From Clostridia bacterium (lineage in GTDB: Bacteria > Bacillota > Clostridia > Christensenellales > QALW01): a DNA stretch of 64,000 bases. Shown here one piece after another: positions 1 to 8,240 of this stretch (its first letter is position 1; each line of letters opens with the position of its first letter). The notes under the pieces are model-generated. The model did not search any database. It saw nothing but the letters and a program-made list of their open reading frames with translations, and was not told where the DNA came from. Location of the stretch: the NCBI GenBank assembly GCA_900769815.1, contig CAAGID010000030.1, positions 1-64,000 on the forward strand. Reading direction: 5' to 3'. The position numbers and the translations under genes are program-made.

Positions 1-15
1 ACACGCTATAGTATC

Positions 16-89
16 AATGCAACGAAGGAAATATACCCCTGCAAAATTTTTGCAGGGGTATATGTTTGTAAGGGTTTGTCAGTGCTCTG
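16..89 (+). repeat. hairpin-plus-tail repeat, copy A
   Basis: A 74-base unit that recurs at 59296-59369 with one mismatch (g28 against a59308). It contains a 33-base near-perfect palindrome at 31-63 (16-bp arms, core ACCCCTGCAAAA). A conserved tail, AGGGTTTGTCAGTGCTCTG, follows and runs directly into a terminator hairpin. A diverged copy of the tail lies at 2451-2482. The role is unknown; position suggests a small dispersed element that settles next to terminators. Confidence 0.8.
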
Positions 90-115
90 AAGCAGATTTT
101 TCTGCTTCTTTTTTT
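89..115 (+). terminator. intrinsic terminator of a gene upstream of the window
   Basis: Stem GAAGCAGA / TCTGCTTC (89-96 with 101-108), loop TTTT, then seven T (109-115). It faces rightward and must end a transcript that starts before the window, insulating the ABC exporter promoter that begins two bases later. Confidence 0.75.
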
Positions 116-116
116 C

Positions 117-145
117 TTGCAAAAAACGGCTTTTAGTTATATAAT
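117..145 (+). promoter_or_regulatory. sigma-A promoter of the ABC exporter gene
   Basis: TTGCAA (117-122), 17-base spacer, TATAAT (140-145), 28 bases before the start codon of the ABC exporter. It lies immediately after the terminator T-run. Confidence 0.55.
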
Positions 146-173
146 TTATATATAAATTCTTACGAGGTATTAT

Positions 174-1913
174 ATGAAAACCACTAAACTTCTTAAACGT
201 TTTTTGCCCTATTATAAGCCGTATCTTGGCACAATGGTCCTTGACCTTATATGTGCTTGCTTAACGACGGGATGTGAGCTTATTTTGCCTTTAATCGTAC
301 GTGAAATTACGGGAAGGGCAACTACAGATTTATCAAGCCTTACCGTTTCATTTATTTTAATGGCGGGCGGAATATATCTTGTATTAAGGCTTATTGATAC
401 TGCAGCTAACTATTATATGGCGGCAGTTGGTCATATAATGGGCTCGAAAATTGAAACGGATATGCGTTCAGACTTTTTTAAGCACCTTGAAAAGCTTTCC
501 TTTGGTTTTTATGATAATACCAAAGTAGGCACGTTAATGTCAAGGCTCACAAGTGACCTTTTTGACGTTACTGAGTTTGCACACCATTGCCCCGAAGAAT
601 TCTTTATTGCCGGCATAAAGATAGTTGCTTCTTTTATAATTCTTTGCTCGTTTAATATTCCTTTGACACTTATTCTCTTTGCGGTTATTCCCGTTATGGT
701 TCTTGTGCTTGCTTTCTTTAACAAAAGAATGAAATCAGGCTTTAGACAGTCAAGAGAAACTGTAGGTCAATTAAATGCTCAGGTTGAAGACAGTCTTTTG
801 GGAATAAGAGTTGTTAAATCTTTTGCCAACGAGCAAATTGAAGTTGATAAGTTTGAAGAAGGCAACCAGACCTTTTTAAAGGTAAAGAAAAAGGTTTATC
901 ACTATATGGCGGGCTTTCAATCGTCAACACGGTTCTTTGAAGGCTTTATGTATATAGTGATAATAGTATCAGGTGCTCTTTTCCTTATAAACGGGCAGAT
1001 AGGCGTTGACGATTTCATCGCATACGTGCTTTACGTTTCAACACTTTTGGCATCAATAAAAAGAATAGTTGAATTTGCCGAGCAGTTTCAACGCGGTATG
1101 ACGGGTATTGAAAGATTTTCGGAAATTATGGATACTGAGCCTGACATAGAGGATTCCCCTAATGCAAAGGAATTAACCGACGTTTCAGGCGAAATTCAGT
1201 TTAAAGACGTTACCTTTTCTTACGGCGAAGATCTTGATAACGTGCTTACAGACGTAAACTTAACCATAAAAAGAGGCGAACATATTGCGCTTGTTGGCCC
1301 TTCAGGTTCAGGCAAGACAACCATCTGTAACCTTATCCCTCGTTTTTATGAGCTTACCAAAGGCACTATTACCATTGACAATAATGATATTTCTACCCTT
1401 ACACTTGATTCGTTAAGAAAAAATATCGGTATCGTTCAGCAGGACGTATATCTGTTTTCAGGCACGGTAAAAGAAAATATTGCTTACGGTATGCCCGGTG
1501 CAACTGACCAAGACATTATAAATGCTGCAAAGCTTGCAGGTGCACACGATTTTATTTTGACCCTTGTTGACGGCTATGACACCTACGTAGGCGAACGTGG
1601 TGTTAAGCTTTCCGGTGGACAAAAGCAAAGAATTTCCATTGCCCGAGTTTTCCTTAAAAATCCTCCTATTCTTATTCTTGACGAGGCAACAAGTGCTTTA
1701 GATAACGAAAGCGAACAGCTTGTTCAAAGGTCATTGGAAAGACTGCAGGAAGGCAGAACAACTCTTACCATTGCACACCGTCTTACAACCATAAAGAACG
1801 CTGACAGAATTTTAGTTTTGACCGATGACGGAATAAGCGAGGAAGGTACACATCAGGAGCTTATTGAGAAAAACGGTATTTACGCTTCTCTTTACGACAA
1901 TTACAAGAATTAA
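174..1913 (+). CDS. ABC exporter half-transporter (fused permease and ATPase)
   Basis: A 579-residue half-transporter of the MsbA/multidrug exporter type. Residues 1 to about 310 form the six-helix membrane domain. The ATPase domain shows Walker A GPSGSGKTT (375-383), signature LSGGQKQR (479-486), Walker B ILILDEA with D503/E504 and a switch His in TIAHR. Family members export lipids, drugs or peptides as dimers; the substrate cannot be read here. A homodimer is likely because no partner half-transporter is adjacent. The start follows a modest GAGGT ribosome site. The transcript ends in the hairpin at 1908-1947. Confidence 0.9.
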   Translation: MKTTKLLKRFLPYYKPYLGTMVLDLICACLTTGCELILPLIVREITGRATTDLSSLTVSFILMAGGIYLVLRLIDTAANYYMAAVGHIMGSKIETDMRSDFFKHLEKLSFGFYDNTKVGTLMSRLTSDLFDVTEFAHHCPEEFFIAGIKIVASFIILCSFNIPLTLILFAVIPVMVLVLAFFNKRMKSGFRQSRETVGQLNAQVEDSLLGIRVVKSFANEQIEVDKFEEGNQTFLKVKKKVYHYMAGFQSSTRFFEGFMYIVIIVSGALFLINGQIGVDDFIAYVLYVSTLLASIKRIVEFAEQFQRGMTGIERFSEIMDTEPDIEDSPNAKELTDVSGEIQFKDVTFSYGEDLDNVLTDVNLTIKRGEHIALVGPSGSGKTTICNLIPRFYELTKGTITIDNNDISTLTLDSLRKNIGIVQQDVYLFSGTVKENIAYGMPGATDQDIINAAKLAGAHDFILTLVDGYDTYVGERGVKLSGGQKQRISIARVFLKNPPILILDEATSALDNESEQLVQRSLERLQEGRTTLTIAHRLTTIKNADRILVLTDDGISEEGTHQELIEKNGIYASLYDNYKN

Positions 1914-1947
1914 AAATGTGTCCGTGAAAACGGACACATTTTTAATT
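1908..1947. terminator. bidirectional terminator between the ABC exporter and tspO
   Basis: Eighteen-base arms around a GAAA loop (1926-1929), core TGTGTCCGT / ACGGACACA, with A/T runs on both sides. It overlaps the stop codons of both convergent genes and can stop transcription from either side. Confidence 0.85.
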
Positions 1948-2403
1948 CAAAAGTATTATCATATAATTAAGAACTGTTGCAATTATCAGCCATATACCCT
2001 GAGGTATAAGCACGAGAGATGCTATCTTACTGTAATTATAGGTATTTCTTATGGTTAGATATGTTACGACAACATATGCAAGAATTATCACAAGGCTTGT
2101 GTATGGCATATGAAGCGTAAAAAAGAATAAGCACCATAAAACGTTAAGTAACGCCTGCAGAGCATAGAGTATATAAGTTTTCTTAGGTACGTCTTTTAAT
2201 TGGGCAAAGGTAAGGGATACTGCATAGAGAGTATATACAATACTCCAAACAACCCCAAAGACCCAGCCCGGCGGTTGAAAGGAAGGCTTATTAAGGCTTA
2301 TATACCAGGCACTTTCAGTATCTGTAAAAAGTAACGCAAGCCCTGCGGTAACAAGTGTTACAAGAACAGAAATTAAAATACTGTCCCATATTTTTTTGTT
2401 CAA
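1942..2403 (-). CDS. tspO: TspO/MBR family tryptophan-rich sensory membrane protein
   Basis: About 153 residues with five membrane helices and the TspO signature WYISLNKPSFQPPGWVFGVVW. The family binds tetrapyrroles and other hydrophobic ligands; its bacterial role is unsettled. A GTG at 2410-2412 extends the frame but lies within the AGGAG ribosome site. The likely start is therefore TTG at 2401-2403, 8 bases after AGGAG, giving MNKKIWDS. The ribosome site and start lie in the 3' arm and T-run of the long hairpin at 2407-2451, which also terminates the asnA transcript. Expression may therefore be occluded or conditional. Confidence 0.85.
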   Translation of the reverse strand: MNKKIWDSILISVLVTLVTAGLALLFTDTESAWYISLNKPSFQPPGWVFGVVWSIVYTLYAVSLTFAQLKDVPKKTYILYALQALLNVLWCLFFFTLHMPYTSLVIILAYVVVTYLTIRNTYNYSKIASLVLIPQGIWLIIATVLNYMIILLN

Positions 2404-2451
2404 AAAAATCACTCCTATCGTTACATAATATATGTAAGGATAGGAGTGATT
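2402..2451 (-). terminator. long hairpin terminator that contains the tspO ribosome site
   Basis: Arms 2407-2419 and 2439-2451 (13 bp perfect), a G/G mismatch, then 7 more pairs and a 3-base loop. On the minus strand the stem is followed by seven T (2408 down to 2402). It fits an intrinsic terminator for the asnA-TSCPD transcript. The AGGAG of tspO is inside the 3' arm. The diverged repeat tail abuts the hairpin on the other side. Confidence 0.75.
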
Positions 2452-2482
2452 ATGTCTGTTAGGGTTTATTAATGCTCCGAAG
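2407..2482 (+). repeat. diverged copy C of the hairpin-plus-tail repeat
   Basis: Bases 2451-2482 match the tail of copy A (61-92) at 26 of 32 positions without gaps; five of the six differences are transitions. As in copies A and B, a long palindrome lies directly before the tail, but its sequence is unrelated. This suggests that the hairpin-plus-tail architecture, not the hairpin sequence, is conserved. Confidence 0.55.
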
Positions 2483-2501
2483 GTAGAAATTCCGACATTT
2501 T

Positions 2502-2759
2502 TTACTTAAGATTTTCATCATACGCCTTGCGTACAGCCTGTGAAAGCTGGTCAGAACAGCTTGTATTTTTCCAACCGCAAGTAATACCTTTAAGCTTCTC
2601 CTCAATTTCGGTGACCTTCATACCTTCAACAAGTGAAGAAATTGCCTTAAGATTTCCGTTACAACCGCCTGTAAATTTAACGTTTTTTATAACGTCGCCT
2701 TCAATATCAAAATCAATTACGCTTGAGCAGGTTCCCTTTGTTTTATAACTGTATTTCAT
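2502..2759 (-). CDS. TSCPD domain protein
   Basis: An 85-residue protein resembling the short TSCPD family common in Clostridia, with the Cys motifs GTCSSV, GGCNGN, TCGWKNTSCSDQ. The Cys pattern suggests metal or nucleotide binding; the TSCPD domain also occurs at the C-terminus of some ribonucleotide reductases. The function is unknown. The start is ATG at 2757-2759, 6 bases after AGGTG; an upstream GTG overlaps the ribosome site and is rejected. It lies 13 bases after asnA and is probably cotranscribed with it. Confidence 0.8.
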   Translation of the reverse strand: MKYSYKTKGTCSSVIDFDIEGDVIKNVKFTGGCNGNLKAISSLVEGMKVTEIEEKLKGITCGWKNTSCSDQLSQAVRKAYDENLK

Positions 2760-2772
2760 AAAAAACACCTCA

Positions 2773-3780
2773 TTATAATAACGTAATGCCGTTTTCGCGG
2801 CAGATTTTTTTTGTTTCTTTATCCCATACGGACACTTGCACTTGTCCGATGTGAGCCTTTTGAAGAAGAAGCATACATAATCTTGACTGACCGATACCTC
2901 CGCCTATTGTAAGGGGAAGCTCTCCCTTTAAAAGCATTTTGTGAAAGGGCATTTCCCTGCGGTAATTACAATCTTTTTTCTGTAATTGTTCATCTAACGA
3001 TTTCTCATCAACGCGAATGCCCATTGAAGAAATTTCCAAAGCACAATCCATAACTTCATTCCAAAAAAGAATGTCGCCGTTTAACTTCCAATCGTCATAG
3101 TCGGGAGCTCTGCCATCGTGGGGCTTGCCTGATTTAAGGTTATCGCCTATCTGCATTAAAAACACAGTTCCGTATTCCTTGGTAATGGCGTTTTCCCTTT
3201 CCTTGCCTGTCATTTCAGGATAAAGGTCCTCAAGCTCCTGCGTGGTTATAAACTTAACGTTACGGTTAATATTAATGTCTACTGTAGGAAACTCTTTTTT
3301 TATCATATCGGCAGTATCGCAGATAGCATCAACGATATCCTGGACAGTCTGTTTTAAATATTCTTCATTTCTATCTTCTCTGGTAATAACCTTTTCCCAA
3401 TCCCATTGATCAACGTAAATAGAGTGGAAGTTATCTAAATCTTCATCTCTGCGGATAGCATTCATATCAGTATAAAGACCGCAGCCTGCAGAAAATTTAT
3501 ATTCGTGCAGTGCCATTCTTTTCCACTTTGCAAGAGAGTGAACTACCTGCACCATTTCCCCCGTTGCCTTAACGTCGAACTGAACTGCACGTTCAACGCC
3601 GTTAAGGTCATCGTTAAGTCCTGTTTCAGGCTGAACAAAAAGAGGTGCCGTTACACGCTTTAAGTTAAGCTTCTGACAGAGTTTTTGTTGAAAGAACTGT
3701 CTTAAAATTCCAATAGCAAGCTGTGTCTGATAAATATCAAGTTTTTCAACGTATTTCTCAGGTAAAATAACTCGGTTCAT
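2773..3780 (-). CDS. asnA: aspartate-ammonia ligase (asparagine synthetase A)
   Basis: A 335-residue class II synthetase-like enzyme that makes asparagine from aspartate, ammonia and ATP. The family sequence APLFVQPETGLNDDLNGVERAV is near the N-terminus and GGGIGQSRLCMLLL near the C-terminus; length is normal for AsnA. The start ATG follows GAGGT by 7 bases. A strong promoter (3814-3842) lies just upstream. It heads a two-gene operon with the TSCPD protein. Confidence 0.96.
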   Translation of the reverse strand: MNRVILPEKYVEKLDIYQTQLAIGILRQFFQQKLCQKLNLKRVTAPLFVQPETGLNDDLNGVERAVQFDVKATGEMVQVVHSLAKWKRMALHEYKFSAGCGLYTDMNAIRRDEDLDNFHSIYVDQWDWEKVITREDRNEEYLKQTVQDIVDAICDTADMIKKEFPTVDININRNVKFITTQELEDLYPEMTGKERENAITKEYGTVFLMQIGDNLKSGKPHDGRAPDYDDWKLNGDILFWNEVMDCALEISSMGIRVDEKSLDEQLQKKDCNYRREMPFHKMLLKGELPLTIGGGIGQSRLCMLLLQKAHIGQVQVSVWDKETKKICRENGITLL

Positions 3781-3813
3781 AAAAATACCTCAACATCTGT
3801 TATATACCTGAAA

Positions 3814-3842
3814 AGTATATCATTGAACTTAAAAAAAGTCAA
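3814..3842 (-). promoter_or_regulatory. sigma-A promoter of asnA
   Basis: Minus-strand TTGACT (3837-3842), 17-base spacer, TATACT (3814-3819), 34 bases before the asnA start. Confidence 0.75.
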
Positions 3843-3883
3843 CGATAAACATTACGCCCACTAAGAATTTTAGACGGTTTTAC

Positions 3884-3912
3884 TTGTTTAATACAGAAAA
3901 TTAGTATATAAT
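3884..3912 (+). promoter_or_regulatory. sigma-A promoter of the DUF5058 operon
   Basis: TTGTTT (3884-3889), 17-base spacer, TATAAT (3907-3912), about 30 bases before the DUF5058 start. Confidence 0.6.
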
Positions 3913-3942
3913 ATAAAAAAATAATTAAAGGAGTTATCGGTT

Positions 3943-4689
3943 GTGGAATTTTCACTTAATCACCCCATACTGTTTGTGCTTGCAGGCATAATAATTGCCG
4001 CCGTACTTGCACAGTCAGTTTTCTTTCTTATAAAAGCGTGGAAACGCGGTAAGGAAATCGGTATGGCAAAAGAGAAACTCCGTAAAATTGCCATTACTGC
4101 TGCAATATTTACCATTGCCCCTGCTATTGCAATTATTATTTGTGTTTTTGCATTAGCAAAATCCTTGGGTTTACCTCTGCCCTGGCTGAGATTAAGTGTT
4201 GTAGGCTCAATGTCCTATGAAACCATTGCCCAAGAAAACGCAATTAACGCTATAAATAAGGTAAACGGCACCGAAATATCAATTATTACAAATGCTTCAC
4301 AGTATGTTACCGTCGTCCTTGTTATGACAATCAGTATTTTAGTTGGCATCTGGCTTGTGCCTGTGCTTGCAAAAAGAATGCAAAAAGGTATGACGAACCT
4401 TGAAAAGCGTGACAAAAAGTGGGCTGAAATTTTTCAGAATGCAATTTTCCTTGGTATGATTGCCACTTTCGTTGGCTTTATCTTCTGTAATTTTTCTACT
4501 GTTTTTTCAGGGGAAACAAAAGGTCTTATTCCTGTTTTTGTAATGCTTGTTTCCGCAGTCGTTATGTGCTTATCGGGAATTTTAGTTAAGAAATTCAAAA
4601 ACATACATTGGATATCTGATTACGCCTTGCCCTTGAGCCTCATATTAGGTATGGCAAGCGCTATTCCGATATCTGCGTGGTTAGGTTAA
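3943..4689 (+). CDS. DUF5058 family membrane protein
   Basis: A 248-residue protein with about six to seven hydrophobic segments, recognised as DUF5058 from its N-terminus (NHPILFVLAG, LAQSVFFLIKAWKRG). The function is unknown. It is followed 13 bases later by a second multi-pass protein and then by a membrane-anchored M20 peptidase. The pair may form a small transporter that supplies the peptidase with its substrate; this is inference from context. The start codon is GTG after AAGGAG. Confidence 0.75.
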   Translation: MEFSLNHPILFVLAGIIIAAVLAQSVFFLIKAWKRGKEIGMAKEKLRKIAITAAIFTIAPAIAIIICVFALAKSLGLPLPWLRLSVVGSMSYETIAQENAINAINKVNGTEISIITNASQYVTVVLVMTISILVGIWLVPVLAKRMQKGMTNLEKRDKKWAEIFQNAIFLGMIATFVGFIFCNFSTVFSGETKGLIPVFVMLVSAVVMCLSGILVKKFKNIHWISDYALPLSLILGMASAIPISAWLG

Positions 4690-4702
4690 GGAGGTAAATG
4701 CT

Positions 4703-5356
4703 ATGAAATATATGGATAAAGTTCATTTGTGGGGTACAATTTGGAATTTAAGCATTATGCTTTTATTTATTCTTTTTCCCGTGCTTATTATGATTCTTTT
4801 CGGCGTTATGCCTGATTGGAACGCTCTTTTAATGGGTTTAGTTGCAACTGCACCTATGTATTGGGCAGTTGGCGTTATTGAAACCATAACCTACATACCT
4901 ATGCTTGGTGCCGGCGGTTCGTATCTTTCCTTTGTTACGGGAAACATATCTAACTTAAAGCTTCCCTGCGCATTAAACGCTCTTGACCAGGCAGGCGTTA
5001 AGGCAAACTCAGAAGAAGGCGAAGTAGTTTCAACTATCGCTATTGCCGTTTCAAGTATCGTTACAACTCTTATAATTGTTTCAGGCGTTATACTTATTAT
5101 TCCCCTTACGCCTATCCTAAATGCACCGGTGCTTACACCTGCCTTTGACCAGATGATTCCTGCACTGTTTGGCGGTTTAGGCGTTGTATTTATCTCAAAA
5201 AACTGGAAGATTTCCATTGCACCTATCGTGCTTATGCTTATTCTTTTTATTGCCATCCCCGCTTTAAACGAAGGTACTGTGGGCATTATGGTGCCTGTAA
5301 GTGCAGTATTCTCACTTATCACAAGCCGCATTATGTATAAGAAGGGTTGGTTATAA
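4703..5356 (+). CDS. multi-pass membrane protein, partner of the DUF5058 protein
   Basis: A 217-residue protein with about six predicted membrane helices, preceded by AAGGAGGT. No named family is recognised with confidence. The loop at about 65-100 (GAGGSYLSFVTGNISNLKLP) is glycine- and polar-rich between helices, as in a carrier re-entrant segment. Its tight spacing between the DUF5058 gene and the M20 peptidase suggests a shared uptake-and-cleavage function. Confidence 0.7.
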   Translation: MKYMDKVHLWGTIWNLSIMLLFILFPVLIMILFGVMPDWNALLMGLVATAPMYWAVGVIETITYIPMLGAGGSYLSFVTGNISNLKLPCALNALDQAGVKANSEEGEVVSTIAIAVSSIVTTLIIVSGVILIIPLTPILNAPVLTPAFDQMIPALFGGLGVVFISKNWKISIAPIVLMLILFIAIPALNEGTVGIMVPVSAVFSLITSRIMYKKGWL

Positions 5357-5357
5357 T

Positions 5358-6794
5358 ATGTTTATCCTATATATTATTCTTGCCTTGCTTTCTATATTGC
5401 TTTCAGTTCTTTTTATACGCACACTTCTTTTTAAGCCAAAGGATACTTTAAAAGCAAGCAATGAGGACGTTTCCTTTGATAAGGAAAAAGCAATCTCAGC
5501 TCTGCAACAGCTTATCAAATGTAAAACTGTATCATATTATGATTCTTCTCTTGAAGACGATATAGAATTTGAAAAGCTTATTTCACTTTTACCGCAGTTA
5601 TACCCTGCAGTTTTTAAGACCTGCTCATTTTTAAAGCTTGAAGACCGAGCCTTATTATTCTGTTTTAAAGGCAAAAGCAGTAAAAATCCTGCCGTTATGA
5701 TGGCTCACTATGACGTTGTACCAGTTAATGAGGTGTTTTGGGAAAAGCCTCCTTTTGAGGCTATAATCGAAGATAACGTTATGTGGGGGCGTGGTGCACT
5801 TGATACAAAAGTTACCTTCAATGCAATTTTATCTTCGGCAGAAGCACTTATAAACAATAATTTCGTTCCTGAAAATGACATATATTTTGCCTTTTCTGGC
5901 GGCGAAGAAATAAACGGCAAGGGTGCTGAAAATATTGTTAAGTGGTTTAAGGATAATGATATTACCCCTGCTCTTGTTGTTGATGAAGGCGGTGCAGTTG
6001 TTGAAAACGTCTTTCCCGGTGTAAAAGAACCCTGCGGACTTATAGGCATTGCTGAAAAAGGAATGATGAATCTTACCTTTAAGACTAAATCATCAGGAGG
6101 ACACGCTTCCGCACCTAAGCCACACACTCCCATCGGTGTCTTAGCAAAAGCCGTAAAAAAAGTTGAAGATACTCCCTTTAAGATGCACCTTACAACTCCT
6201 GCAAAGGAGATGTTTAACGTTCTTGGCAGACATTCTAACTTCCTTTACCGAATGATTTTTGCAAATATGTGGCTTTTTAAGGGCGTTATAGATATGCTTG
6301 CAAAAACTTCGGGCGGAGAAATGAATGCACTTTTAAGGACGACGGTTGCATTCACTCAGGCTGAAGGAAGTTCTGCACCCAACGTTATTCCTCCTGAAGC
6401 ATCAGTTACGGCAAATATGCGTCTCAATCCCGAAGATTCAGTTGAAGGTGCAATTAACCGTATTAAAACCGTTATTAAAGATGATTCTATTGAGCTTATT
6501 TTAGGTAGTCATATGGAGCCAAGTCCCATTTCCGAGGTTTACTGTGACGCCTATTATAAGGTTGCACAAGCCGTTAAGGATACGTGGAAGGATGCAATAG
6601 TTGCTCCCTATCTTATGGTTCAATGTTCAGATTCACGCCATTATAAGGATATTTCAAATCACGTATATAAATTCTCGGCAATGGCTCTTACAAAGGAAGA
6701 ACGAGCCTCTATACACGGCAACAACGAAAAAATCCGTTTAGAAGCAATTACCCAAGCCGTTGAATTTTATATAAGACTTCTTAAGTTATGTTAA
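5358..6794 (+). CDS. membrane-anchored M20 family metallopeptidase
   Basis: A 478-residue protein starting with a membrane helix (residues 1-25). The M20 catalytic core follows: AHYDVVPV (metal His and general-base Asp), WGRGALDTK (bridging Asp), SGGEE (catalytic and metal Glu), and a C-terminal metal His in IHGNNEK. The family removes terminal amino acids or deacylates amino-acid conjugates using two zinc ions. The start ATG at 5358 is preferred over a longer frame that overlaps the upstream gene, because it begins the membrane anchor. It is the last gene of the DUF5058 operon. Confidence 0.88.
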   Translation: MFILYIILALLSILLSVLFIRTLLFKPKDTLKASNEDVSFDKEKAISALQQLIKCKTVSYYDSSLEDDIEFEKLISLLPQLYPAVFKTCSFLKLEDRALLFCFKGKSSKNPAVMMAHYDVVPVNEVFWEKPPFEAIIEDNVMWGRGALDTKVTFNAILSSAEALINNNFVPENDIYFAFSGGEEINGKGAENIVKWFKDNDITPALVVDEGGAVVENVFPGVKEPCGLIGIAEKGMMNLTFKTKSSGGHASAPKPHTPIGVLAKAVKKVEDTPFKMHLTTPAKEMFNVLGRHSNFLYRMIFANMWLFKGVIDMLAKTSGGEMNALLRTTVAFTQAEGSSAPNVIPPEASVTANMRLNPEDSVEGAINRIKTVIKDDSIELILGSHMEPSPISEVYCDAYYKVAQAVKDTWKDAIVAPYLMVQCSDSRHYKDISNHVYKFSAMALTKEERASIHGNNEKIRLEAITQAVEFYIRLLKLC

Positions 6795-6826
6795 AAAAGG
6801 TCGCTGACTTCTCAGCGACCTTAATT
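6793..6826. terminator. bidirectional terminator
   Basis: Perfect 11-bp stem AAGGTCGCTGA / TCAGCGACCTT (6797-6807, 6812-6822) with loop CTTC and A/T tracts on both sides. It ends the M20 operon and the convergent antiporter gene. Confidence 0.85.
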
Positions 6827-8122
6827 TTATTTTTCCTTATTCTGTGCTTCGTTAAGCTTATGCTGACGGCGATTCTTAACGTGGTCAGGCATAGGAGCAA
6901 TTTCTCCTGCGGCAGAAAGTGCCTGACGCGTAAGGAGCGGGCCTACAAGCTCATAAATAAGCACCGCAAAAAGAGTTATATTGCGGATAAGGTTGCCCTG
7001 TTCCCCTAATGCCATTGCAGTTGCACACATCCCTAAAGCAACGCCTGCCTGAGGTAATAAAGTGATACCTAAATACTTGCAAATCTGAGGCTGGCACTTT
7101 GCTGCTTTGGCGCTTACAAAAGAGCCAAAATATTTACCTAATGACCTGAAGATTATATATACAATACCGATAACAACGATTGCCCAATCGGTAAATACGT
7201 TTAACTCAAGCTCAGCACCGCTTATAACGAAGAATAACGCAAATATAGGCGATGTCCATTTATCGGTTGCACCCATAAGGTCGTGTGACAAGGGACAGAT
7301 GTTACAGAATACCGTACCCAGCATCATACAAACGAGAAGTGATGAAAACTGAATATGCACCGGACCCACTGAAAAATTTATCATAGAAAGTGATGCAGTT
7401 ATAAGTACAATACCTATAGTAAGATTAAGGCGGTTTGTGTTTGAATTGAACAGCTTTTCAAGCTGAGTAAGAACCCAACCCATTATTGCACCTAAAACAA
7501 GGGATAATGAAATCTCAATAAGTGGGTTTACAAGTATTGAGAATAAGTCTATCTGTCCTGAAACAAGAGTCTTTGCGATACCAAAGGAAACTGCAAACAC
7601 AACAAGACCTACAGCATCGTCAAGAGCAACGATAGGTAACAAAAGCTTCGTTAAAGGTCCCTTTGCCTTATACTGTCTTACAACCATAAGAGTTGCGGCA
7701 GGTGCGGTAGCCGTTGCGATAGCACCTAAGGTAATAAGCTGAGGTACCGTTAACTTATCAGGCATCAGGAAATGCACCCCTAAAAGTGCAAGGTCAACTA
7801 AAACAGTTGCCGCAACAGCCTGAACGATACCGATAACAAGTGCCTGCTTACCCGTCTTTTTTAAATCGTCAAGTCTGAATTCGTTGCCGATTGAGAAGGC
7901 AATAAAACCTAACGCAACGTCAGAAACAAGTCTGAGACTTTCAAGAAAATCATGGGTATCAAAGCCTACGCCGTGAACACCTATTCTGCCAAGGCAGTAA
8001 GGGCCTACAAGAACACCTGCAATTAAATATGCAGTAACTGACGGCAATTTTAAGGGCTTAAAAAGTCTTGTCATTAAAAGACCTGCCAAAAGCGCAATTG
8101 AAACAACTAAAAGTGTGCTCAT
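6827..8122 (-). CDS. CPA2/Kef-type monovalent cation:proton antiporter
   Basis: A 431-residue protein with about twelve membrane helices, matching the Na+/H+ and K+/H+ exchanger domain (KLPSVTAYLIAGVLVGPY; LALLG; ALDDAVGLVVFAV with the paired Asp of the ion site). No C-terminal RCK/TrkA nucleotide-binding domain is present, so it is not a full KefB/C. Its role would be pH or cation homeostasis. The start ATG at 8120-8122 follows AGAAGG. Upstream sequence contains the terminator of ddh. Confidence 0.88.
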   Translation of the reverse strand: MSTLLVVSIALLAGLLMTRLFKPLKLPSVTAYLIAGVLVGPYCLGRIGVHGVGFDTHDFLESLRLVSDVALGFIAFSIGNEFRLDDLKKTGKQALVIGIVQAVAATVLVDLALLGVHFLMPDKLTVPQLITLGAIATATAPAATLMVVRQYKAKGPLTKLLLPIVALDDAVGLVVFAVSFGIAKTLVSGQIDLFSILVNPLIEISLSLVLGAIMGWVLTQLEKLFNSNTNRLNLTIGIVLITASLSMINFSVGPVHIQFSSLLVCMMLGTVFCNICPLSHDLMGATDKWTSPIFALFFVISGAELELNVFTDWAIVVIGIVYIIFRSLGKYFGSFVSAKAAKCQPQICKYLGITLLPQAGVALGMCATAMALGEQGNLIRNITLFAVLIYELVGPLLTRQALSAAGEIAPMPDHVKNRRQHKLNEAQNKEK

Positions 8123-8152
8123 AAAAACCTTCTTCTCTCTGTAAAAACATTT

Positions 8153-8179
8153 AAAAAAGCGGCAAAATACCGCTTTTTT
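8153..8179 (-). terminator. terminator of ddh
   Basis: AAAAAAGCGG / CCGCTTTTTT with a 7-base loop, 60 bases after the ddh stop on the minus strand and just before the antiporter ribosome site. Confidence 0.8.
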
Positions 8180-8240
8180 CAACAGGTGTGATTATATCAC
8201 TATTCTATTTTTTTAGCAACTGCTTTTTTAATAAATTTTA

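Noticed and set aside
2403..2412. GTG start of tspO at 2410-2412
   Set aside because: This GTG overlaps the AGGAG ribosome site itself; the TTG 8 bases after AGGAG fits better.
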